A stretch of 5,669 bases of DNA from Phycisphaerae bacterium (lineage in GTDB: Bacteria > Planctomycetota > Phycisphaerae > Sedimentisphaerales > Anaerobacaceae): positions 1-5,669 of the forward strand of contig JAUWBX010000171.1 of NCBI GenBank assembly GCA_030609625.1, given 5' to 3'. The notes beneath the pieces were generated by a model, which did not search any database, had not been told where the DNA came from, and saw only the letters and a program-made list of their open reading frames with translations. A program made the translations under genes and the position numbers. This document shows positions 1 through 5,117 of the stretch, piece after piece (the stretch's first letter is position 1; every line of letters starts with the position of its first letter).

Positions 1-189
1 TATGCCTTGCACCTTCTTGCATTCCAAGGTGAGAATAGCGTGAGGGTATGGTTCCGTAAGTTTACCAGCAAGAATTTTCCCGTTTTTAATCGAGCTAAAC
101 GGTGTAAAATGAAGCACCCTAAGAGCTTCTCCGTCAAATTCACTCCATTCTCTGTCGGTATCCAAAACCAACTCATCAGAAGCTGTCAT
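1..189 (-). CDS. Unrecognised protein, N-terminal 63 residues (runs off left edge)
   Basis: An open frame starts at an ATG at 189 and stays open to base 1, giving 63 codons with no stop. It begins MTASDELVLDTDREW and continues with a mixed hydrophobic/charged stretch (RVLHFTPFSSIKNGKIL). It ends near TLECKKVQGI. There is no signal peptide, no obvious membrane segment and no motif I can assign to a family. Support for its being real comes from three things: an AGGCGG Shine-Dalgarno-like stretch 8 bases before the ATG, a TATAAT box at a sensible distance upstream, and the same orientation as the methyltransferase gene 97 bases away. It could be the second gene of that transcription unit or have its own promoter. 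I do not recognise it and give it no function. Confidence 0.6.
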   Translation of the reverse strand, partial: MTASDELVLDTDREWSEFDGEALRVLHFTPFSSIKNGKILAGKLTEPYPHAILTLECKKVQGI

Positions 190-222
190 ACTTTCATCCG
201 CCTAAAGGTAGTTCATGGTGGT

Positions 223-250
223 ATTATATCCATTACCAGTAAAACCACAA
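223..250 (-). promoter_or_regulatory. Candidate promoter for the left-edge gene
   Basis: On the minus strand a perfect TATAAT (223-228) lies 16 bases after a weak TTGTGG -35 element (245-250). A start site about 7 bases beyond the -10 would leave a leader of under 30 bases before the ATG at 189. The -10 match is exact but the -35 matches only the first three consensus bases. The region is AT-rich, so chance is possible. Confidence 0.35.
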
Positions 251-286
251 AGATATATTTTAGTAAACTGCAACGCAAGGTTAGGG

Positions 287-1465
287 CTAATCCTTCCCGC
301 TGTTTCGCAACTGCCTTGTTCCCTCGTAAAGTTCATATTTCAGCAGGCGGCACTCGATATTTCCGTTGTAGAATAACATACGGCGAGAAGATTTTAGTCC
401 TACTTTTGCAGACAGCAGTTTGTTGCCTGTTAATAAATACCCCGTGTAGCCAGCGCATTTCTTTTTGAGAAAGTCGCCAATGCGTTTATACTCTTTTTCG
501 AGCTGTTCAAGTTCGCCTAATCGCAGCCCGTATTCCGGATTCATCACCACAATCCCCTCACCTTCCGGCACTTCGGTATCGGCGAAGTCACACACATCAA
601 ATTCTATCAAATGTTCGACTCCCGCCGTTCGCGCGTTCTGCCTGGCCGCTTCGATAGCCTGCTCATCTATATCCGTGGCGATTATACGTTTTTGCAGCCC
701 GTCCCTGCGTATAGTCTTGCGAACACTATTTCGTATTTCCCGCCATATCCGCTCATCAAAAACTTTCACATGTTTAAAACCAAAATTGCTGCGCAGGCTG
801 CCGGCCGGCTTGTTCATCGCTATAAGAGCAGATTCGATAGCAAGCGTACCACTGCCGCACATCGGCAGCACGATATCCTGTGAACCGTCATACCCTGTCG
901 CCATGATAATCCCCGCCGCCAGCGATTCGCGAAGCGGTGCTTTGTGCGGCATCTTACGATAGTTACGGTCAGAAAGTTTTACGCCGGAAGTATTAAGATA
1001 TATCCACGCCCTGTGGTCCTTCCAGAAAAGATTGACGACGACCTTGTTTCTGTCCGGGCCGCTATCAGGCCGCGAACCGGTCTTTTTGTATATGCGGTCA
1101 ACGATTGCGTCTTTGACCTTGAGGCTCGGATACATGCTGTTGTTAATCGACCAGGTATCGACCCGCGAGAGTACGCATAGATATTCTTCAGGGGCGATGA
1201 TATTTTCCCATGGCAGTTTGTTGATGTGTTTGTAGAGTGATTCGCTGCTGCCGCAACGAAACTCTTTTAGAAGATAAAGGACGTTATAAGCGGTTCGCAG
1301 ACAGAAATTCAGTTTCATACAATCGATAAACGACCCGCGTGTGACAACACTTCCGACGTGACTTCCGACTATCTCAAAGCCTAATCCTTCAAGTTCTGCC
1401 TGCAAGTATTCTTTAAGCCCCGGCCCACAGGTAACTAATATATTTTTGCGCTCTTTAATATCCAT
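287..1465 (-). CDS. THUMP-domain class I RNA methyltransferase, RlmL/YpsC type
   Basis: This 392-residue protein is a SAM-dependent RNA methyltransferase that most likely modifies 23S rRNA in the cytoplasm. The N-terminal part (LVTCGPGLKEYLQAEL, residues 10-25) is the usual opening of RlmL-like enzymes. A THUMP RNA-binding region follows at about 50-155. Next come the HKAPLRESLAAG segment (174-185), the SAM-binding MCGSGT loop (202-207), an acidic strand ATDID (263-267) and the catalytic-motif position NPEYG (309-313). The C-terminal ECRLLKYELY (371-380) is typical of the family. Length matches the single-domain form, without the RlmK half found in fused enterobacterial RlmKL. Motif IV reads NPEYG where NPPYG is usual. 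The ATG at 1465 fits the family N terminus, but no Shine-Dalgarno is visible, and a repeat element sits directly upstream. The family is confident. The exact target base (RlmL-like N2-methylguanine) is inferred. Confidence 0.93.
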   Translation of the reverse strand: MDIKERKNILVTCGPGLKEYLQAELEGLGFEIVGSHVGSVVTRGSFIDCMKLNFCLRTAYNVLYLLKEFRCGSSESLYKHINKLPWENIIAPEEYLCVLSRVDTWSINNSMYPSLKVKDAIVDRIYKKTGSRPDSGPDRNKVVVNLFWKDHRAWIYLNTSGVKLSDRNYRKMPHKAPLRESLAAGIIMATGYDGSQDIVLPMCGSGTLAIESALIAMNKPAGSLRSNFGFKHVKVFDERIWREIRNSVRKTIRRDGLQKRIIATDIDEQAIEAARQNARTAGVEHLIEFDVCDFADTEVPEGEGIVVMNPEYGLRLGELEQLEKEYKRIGDFLKKKCAGYTGYLLTGNKLLSAKVGLKSSRRMLFYNGNIECRLLKYELYEGTRQLRNSGKD

Positions 1466-1468
1466 TTA

Positions 1469-1626
1469 AATTATTTAGTATCTGTTGCGGAAAACGAAAA
1501 TAGACGATGTCACCCCTGCGAGGGACCCCGCCTTGCGGGAACCCAAAGCAGGGATCCAGAGCGAAAAAGCTGGATTCCCGCTTTCGCGGGAATGACAAAT
1601 ACTGTTTCCGCAACAGGAATTATTTA
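1469..1626. repeat. MITE-like composite element with 12-bp inverted repeats and 9-bp flanking direct repeat
   Basis: Seen directly: CTGTTGCGGAAA at 1482-1493 is exactly complementary-inverted at 1605-1616 (TTTCCGCAACAG). Just outside these arms the 9-mer AATTATTTA occurs at both 1469-1477 and 1618-1626 in direct orientation, as a target-site duplication would. The enclosed part (1478-1617, 140 bases) has no coding capacity for a transposase. It contains the nested palindromes annotated separately. The element lies just 3 bases upstream of the methyltransferase ATG. The spacing between direct repeat and inverted repeat is unequal (4 bases versus 1). The direct repeat is AT-rich, so the insertion reading is an inference. 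The CTGTTGC core loosely recalls ends of IS6-family elements, but I cannot assign a family. Confidence 0.55.
1509..1596. repeat. Nested palindromic intergenic repeat (GTCA...TGAC, GC-rich hairpins)
   Basis: The core is bounded by GTCA (1509-1512) and TGAC (1593-1596). It folds as two adjoining hairpins on either strand. The first has arms CCCTGC (1514-1519) and GCAGGG (1548-1553) enclosing CCCGC (1527-1531) and GCGGG (1535-1539). The second has arms ATCCAG (1554-1559) and CTGGAT (1570-1575). A third, perfect hairpin, ATTCCCGC (1574-1581) with loop TTTC and GCGGGAAT (1586-1593), competes for a base pair or two with the second. From memory, sequences ending in this TTCCCGC/GCGGGAAT palindrome followed by GAC are dispersed in high copy in many bacterial genomes. 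I could not check copy number here. Confidence 0.75.
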
Positions 1627-1649
1627 CGTTCAATTGCATCTTTTGTCAA
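1621..1649 (-). promoter_or_regulatory. Candidate leftward promoter for the methyltransferase gene
   Basis: On the minus strand a perfect TTGACA (1644-1649) is followed after 17 bases by TAAATA (1621-1626), a poor -10 match. AATAAT lies two bases further on. The -10-like bases fall inside the right copy of the 9-bp direct repeat. Transcription from here would run through the palindromic element before reaching the ATG at 1465, giving a structured leader of roughly 140-150 bases. The -35 is exact and the -10 is weak. Confidence 0.3.
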
Positions 1650-1714
1650 CACCAAAACGGTGGATGCTGTATCAACAGATTTAATTTATGTTTCGTTGAT
1701 GACGACATTTTGTG

Positions 1715-1720
1715 TATAAT
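1715..1720 (+). promoter_or_regulatory. -10 box of the helicase-lepA promoter
   Basis: A perfect TATAAT lies 54 bases before the helicase ATG, in the only intergenic gap upstream of the rightward pair. The -35 is unclear. At 17 bases the hexamer is TTCGTT (1692-1697, weak), while the better TTGATG (1696-1701) is only 13 bases away, too close for a standard sigma-70 promoter. Confidence 0.45.
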
Positions 1721-1773
1721 GCGAAAATTGCTCACTCTGACAATTTAAAAAAAGAAAGTAATTGCTTTTATAC

Positions 1774-2994
1774 ATGAAATTCACCGAACTTAACTTAAAG
1801 CCTCAGATATTAAAAGCCCTTAAGCAGCTCGGGTACAGGGAATTAACCCCGATACAGGAAGTAACATTTCCACACATTATAGCAGGCAAAGACATGATTG
1901 CCCTGGCAGAGACCGGTTCCGGAAAGACTGCTGCCTGTGGAATACCAATCATCCAATCGGTTGACCCTGCCAAGAACCAGATACAGGCATTAGTCTTGGT
2001 ACCTACACGTGAGCTTGCTCTACAATACGTAACTGCCATCTCAGATGTCGCCAAATTCACTCGTATCGCCCCATTTGCAGTCTATGGCGGTTTTCCCATC
2101 GAAATCCAGAAAGCAAAGCTGTCCCATGGTGTAAATATCCTCATTGCTACTCCCGGCCGTCTTATCGACCTTCTCCGTAACAGCCCTTTGAACCTGTCGC
2201 AGATCCAGACTTTTATACTTGACGAAGCGGACGAAATGCTGAATATGGGTTTTATCACTGATATCGAATTTATTATTTCATGCCTGATACATGAACACCA
2301 GACGCTGCTCTTTGCTGCGACAATGCCGAAAGAGATTAAACACCTGGCAAAAAAATACCTCAAGAATCCTGTCACTCTTGAGCTCAATGTCGTTCAGGTA
2401 GCACCCCTAAGTCTCTGCCACCAGTTCCAGCAGACCACCGGGCGCAAGAAATTTACCTCGCTGCTTCAATACATGAAGGACGCAAAGCCAACCCAGGCAA
2501 TAGTATTTTGTAAATCTCGAAGGAATTGCGATAATTTGTTTGATAAATTAAAAAAGGAAATTAATTCGGTCGATATGATACATGGAGGCATGGAACAGTC
2601 GAGGCGGTCGTCACTTTACAATCGATTTAAGAAAAAGCAGATCAAAACAATTGTCGCCACCGACATTGCGAGCAGAGGTCTCGATTTTACCCATGTAACA
2701 CATGTGATTAATTATGATTTTCCTGACGGCCCGCTGGCATATACGCATCGGACCGGCCGAACCGCCAGAATGGGAAGAAAAGGCACTGCCGTTACATTCT
2801 TCAGCACACATGATTTGCATACGTTAAAAACAATTATAAAAAATAACAATATTGACCCCGTCTGGCTATCTGCCGAACCCCAACTGAATAATATCAGAAA
2901 GCCAAAAAATAGACGCCCCCGATTCAATACCGGCCGCAAAAGGCAGTCAAAAGAAACGGATAGACGGCGTCACAGACGCAGAACTCCTCGGTAA
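1774..2994 (+). CDS. DEAD-box ATP-dependent RNA helicase
   Basis: This is a 406-residue cytoplasmic ATP-dependent RNA-unwinding protein of the bacterial RhlE/CsdA/DeaD group. Motifs appear in order: Q motif TPIQ (25-28), Walker A AETGSGKT (45-52), PTREL (77-81), GG (105-106), TPGR (126-129), DEAD (150-153), motif III FAAT (180-183), IVFC (243-246), TDIASRGLD (296-304) and HRTGRTAR (325-332). After the two RecA-like domains comes a short, strongly basic tail (about 377-406) rich in Arg/Lys, likely to bind RNA. There is no DbpA-type or CsdA-type folded C-terminal domain. Motif III has Ala in place of the usual Ser of SAT. The ATG at 1774 gives the typical opening MKFTELNLKPQILKAL. An in-frame TTG at 1762 would add four residues and is closer to the weak purine stretch at 1750-1758. 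Eight bases separate it from lepA, so co-transcription is likely. The sub-family is not resolved. Confidence 0.95.
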   Translation: MKFTELNLKPQILKALKQLGYRELTPIQEVTFPHIIAGKDMIALAETGSGKTAACGIPIIQSVDPAKNQIQALVLVPTRELALQYVTAISDVAKFTRIAPFAVYGGFPIEIQKAKLSHGVNILIATPGRLIDLLRNSPLNLSQIQTFILDEADEMLNMGFITDIEFIISCLIHEHQTLLFAATMPKEIKHLAKKYLKNPVTLELNVVQVAPLSLCHQFQQTTGRKKFTSLLQYMKDAKPTQAIVFCKSRRNCDNLFDKLKKEINSVDMIHGGMEQSRRSSLYNRFKKKQIKTIVATDIASRGLDFTHVTHVINYDFPDGPLAYTHRTGRTARMGRKGTAVTFFSTHDLHTLKTIIKNNNIDPVWLSAEPQLNNIRKPKNRRPRFNTGRKRQSKETDRRRHRRRTPR

Positions 2995-3002
2995 TATACG
3001 AG

Positions 3003-4799
3003 ATGGACACGAAATATATACGAAATTTCTCGATTATAGCACATATTGACCACGGCAAGAGCACGCTGGCCGACCGTATGCTTGAGTTGACCGGTACGAT
3101 TTCCGACCGTCAAAAGGTTGACCAGCTTCTTGACAATATGGACCTCGAACGTGAACGAGGAATAACTATCAAGGCCTCAGCGGTAACGATGAATTACCGG
3201 CACCAGGGCAAAACATATATGCTGAACCTTATCGATACACCGGGGCATGTTGATTTTCATTATGAGGTTTCACGGGCATTGGCTGCTTGTGAGGGTGCGT
3301 TGCTCGTGGTTGATGCCAGCCAGGGTGTTGAGGCACAGACCGTCGCTAACGCTTATCTGGCGGTCGAAAACAATGTTGAACTTTTAAGCGTAATCAACAA
3401 AGTTGATTTGCCCGCAGCAGACCCCGCTCGGGTTGCCGAAGAGATAAATCATGTAATTGGGGTCAGGGCTAATGAGTGTTTCAAGATAAGCGCAAAGAGC
3501 GGATTGGGTGTCGAAGAGTTGCTTGAAGCAATCGTGACATTTCTTCCTTCGCCGGAGGATAAAAGCGACCAGCCGACCGCAGCGATGATTTTTGATAGCC
3601 ATTGCGACCAGTACAGAGGAGTAATATGTTATATTAGAGTTTTTGCCGGCTCATTGAAGGTAAAGCAAAAGGTCAGCTTTATGCGAAGCGGCAGAACTTA
3701 TATTATTACCGAGTTGGGAAAATTCAAACCTGAGATGGCCGCTGTTGACGAACTTGGCACCGGAGAGGTTGGTTATGTTATCGCAAATATTCGCGAGCTG
3801 GCGGATGTGACGATAGGTGACACAATTACAGATTATGCTAAGCCGGCTTCGGAGGCACTGCCGGGCTATAAAACGCCGATGCAGATGGTATTTTCAGATT
3901 TTTATCCTGGTAATAATACGGATTATTCAAAGCTGAGGGATGCCTTTGATAAACTTGCCCTTAATGATGCCAGCTTCTCATCCAGTCCGCAGAATTCGCC
4001 TGCGCTTGGCTTTGGTTTTCGGTGCGGTTTTCTTGGCTTGCGTCATATGGAGATAGTCCAGGAACGTTTGGAACGTGAGAATAATATAGAGGTTGTTCAG
4101 ACGGCACCGACGGTCAGTTATGAGGTCCTAACAAAGGATGGTAGTATTAAGAGGATAGAATCGCCTGGTCAATTGCCTGACCCGAGTCACATCGAAGAGC
4201 TTCGCGAGCCTTTTGTTCGCCTTGAAATCATAACTGGGACAGATACAATCGGGTCGATTATGAAACTTACAGAATCCAGGCGGTGTAAGCTCGCAAAGAC
4301 CGATTATCTGAGTACGACCAGAGTGATGCTTGAGTATAAAGCCCCGCTTGCCGAAATCGTATATGATTTCTATAATCTTCTCAAAGGCATCAGTCGAGGT
4401 TATGCAACGATGGATTATGAGTTTACCGGCTTCCAGGCCAGTGACCTTGTTAAGATTGATATTCTTGTAAATAAGGTTGCGGTCGATGCCTTGAGTTTGA
4501 TTGTCCATCGCAGTAAAGCAGAGGCTCGAGGCCGAAAGCTGATCATAAAGCTGCGAAGAGCAATTCCACGGCATCAGTTTGAAATCCCTCTGCAGGTTGC
4601 TATTGGCGGAAAAATCATCGCAAGAGAAACCATCAAAGGTTTTCGCAAAGACGTAACGCAAAAGCTCTATGGCGGAGATGTAACGCGTAAGATGAAGCTG
4701 CTTAAAAAACAAAAAGAAGGTAAAAAGCGTATGAAAAGCGTTGGCAACGTTCAGATACCGCAGGAAGCATTTATGACTATCCTCGATACTAACGAATAG
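3003..4799 (+). CDS. lepA: Elongation factor 4 (LepA), ribosomal translocation GTPase
   Basis: At 598 residues this has the normal full length for LepA/EF4, a GTPase that binds the ribosome, influences tRNA translocation and back-translocation, and aids translation initiation or ribosome assembly. All GTPase signatures are intact: AHIDHGKS (13-20), RGIT (52-55), DTPGH (78-82), NKVD (132-135) and SAK (163-165). These are followed by the EF-G-like domains II, III and V. The LepA-specific C-terminal domain ends with YGGDVTRK and the run around KKQKEGKKRMKSVGNV (about 556-583). EF-G domain IV is absent, as expected for LepA. The ATG at 3003 matches the usual start of the family. The Shine-Dalgarno is poor, and the 8-base gap after the helicase stop suggests translational coupling or at least a shared mRNA. 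No frameshift or missing residue was seen. Confidence 0.98.
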   Translation: MDTKYIRNFSIIAHIDHGKSTLADRMLELTGTISDRQKVDQLLDNMDLERERGITIKASAVTMNYRHQGKTYMLNLIDTPGHVDFHYEVSRALAACEGALLVVDASQGVEAQTVANAYLAVENNVELLSVINKVDLPAADPARVAEEINHVIGVRANECFKISAKSGLGVEELLEAIVTFLPSPEDKSDQPTAAMIFDSHCDQYRGVICYIRVFAGSLKVKQKVSFMRSGRTYIITELGKFKPEMAAVDELGTGEVGYVIANIRELADVTIGDTITDYAKPASEALPGYKTPMQMVFSDFYPGNNTDYSKLRDAFDKLALNDASFSSSPQNSPALGFGFRCGFLGLRHMEIVQERLERENNIEVVQTAPTVSYEVLTKDGSIKRIESPGQLPDPSHIEELREPFVRLEIITGTDTIGSIMKLTESRRCKLAKTDYLSTTRVMLEYKAPLAEIVYDFYNLLKGISRGYATMDYEFTGFQASDLVKIDILVNKVAVDALSLIVHRSKAEARGRKLIIKLRRAIPRHQFEIPLQVAIGGKIIARETIKGFRKDVTQKLYGGDVTRKMKLLKKQKEGKKRMKSVGNVQIPQEAFMTILDTNE

Positions 4800-4841
4800 C
4801 GACCGCTGAGCGCATATAGCAGGAAACTCGAGATTTTCAGC

Positions 4842-4869
4842 TTGACAAGTGATCTTTGGGCGCTATACT
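4842..4869 (+). promoter_or_regulatory. Sigma-70-type promoter of the riboswitch-gcvT unit
   Basis: A perfect TTGACA (4842-4847), a 16-base spacer and TATACT (4864-4869, five of six consensus bases) lie just upstream of the glycine riboswitch. The expected start is near 4875-4876, which places the whole aptamer region inside the transcript with a leader of roughly 240 bases. It is the best-matching promoter in the window. Confidence 0.8.
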
Positions 4870-4891
4870 CTGCGGAAAACCTGGATGATGG

Positions 4892-4981
4892 CCAGGAGAG
4901 AGTCCCTGAGTTTGGGGCGCCGAAGGTGTAACCTGTAGTCTAAAATAGCAGCAGGGAAACTCTCAGGCAAAAGGATCCTGG
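4892..4981 (+). promoter_or_regulatory. Glycine riboswitch, aptamer 1 of a tandem pair
   Basis: P1 is closed by CCAGGA (4892-4897) with TCCTGG (4976-4981). P2 is GAGAGT (4898-4903) with ACTCTC (4959-4964). The conserved core GCGCCGAAGG (4917-4926) and the 3' signature CTCTCAGGCAAAAGGA (4960-4975) are diagnostic of the glycine riboswitch family. An inner pairing, CCCTG (4904-4908) with CAGGG (4952-4956), extends the P3 side. The leader just before it contains TGATG (4885-4889) and the linker after it contains CGGAC (4983-4987). These match the places where natural tandem glycine riboswitches form a leader-linker kink-turn. It precedes gcvT, the classic target, where glycine binding normally switches expression on. 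Confidence 0.95.
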
Positions 4982-4989
4982 TCGGACGG

Positions 4990-5057
4990 CTCTCTGGAGA
5001 AACTGTAGATACTGCAGGTACCGAAGGGATAATTCTCTCAGGTAAAAGAACAGAGGG
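4990..5057 (+). promoter_or_regulatory. Glycine riboswitch, aptamer 2 of a tandem pair
   Basis: P1 is CTCTCTG (4990-4996) with CAGAGGG (5051-5057), seven pairs including one G-U. P2 is GAGA (4997-5000) with TCTC (5036-5039). The core ACCGAAGGGATAA (5020-5032) and the 3' signature CTCTCAGGTAAAAGAA (5035-5050) repeat those of aptamer 1 with small changes (GGT for GGC, AGAA for AGGA). The P3 arm is shorter than in aptamer 1. Linker length between the two aptamers is about 8 bases, typical of the tandem architecture. Confidence 0.92.
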
Positions 5058-5066
5058 ACATAGTTT

Positions 5067-5080
5067 TGGTTGCGAAACCA
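5067..5080 (+). promoter_or_regulatory. GNRA-capped hairpin in the gcvT leader
   Basis: TGGTT (5067-5071) and AACCA (5076-5080) pair around a GCGA loop, a GNRA tetraloop. It lies ten bases after aptamer 2. No T-tract follows, so it is not an intrinsic terminator. Its role in the expression platform, if any, is unknown. Confidence 0.35.
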
Positions 5081-5106
5081 GTGTATGTTCGTCTCAGTCT
5101 TTGAAT

Positions 5107-5110
5107 AGGG
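5107..5110 (+). promoter_or_regulatory. Shine-Dalgarno AGGG selecting the gcvT GTG start
   Basis: AGGG ends 7 bases before the GTG at 5118. An in-frame TAG at 5106-5108 overlaps it, so translation cannot begin further upstream. The only other early in-frame start candidate, TTG at 5148, has no comparable upstream purine run. Confidence 0.5.
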
Positions 5111-5117
5111 CCGGTTA

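Noticed and set aside
7..468. Plus-strand 153-codon open frame
   Set aside because: It crosses two minus-strand genes and their gap, has no family resemblance and begins inside the better-supported minus-strand frame. It is a shadow.
465..962. Plus-strand 165-codon open frame opposite the methyltransferase
   Set aside because: It is a serine/arginine-rich antisense shadow of a clear methyltransferase gene.
1509..1596. CRISPR array or intrinsic terminator at the palindromic repeat
   Set aside because: There is no regular repeat-spacer pattern, and none of the GC-rich hairpins is followed by a T-tract on either strand.
1507..1719. Plus-strand 70-codon open frame in the intergenic gap
   Set aside because: It is made largely of the palindromic repeat and has no ribosome-binding site or family resemblance.
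4128..4712. Minus-strand 194-codon open frame within lepA
   Set aside because: It lies antisense to fully conserved LepA sequence and has no recognisable domain or ribosome-binding site.
4800..4842. Possible terminator after lepA
   Set aside because: AGC...GCT arms around 4818-4842 give only an imperfect hairpin and no T-tract follows. I cannot support a terminator here.
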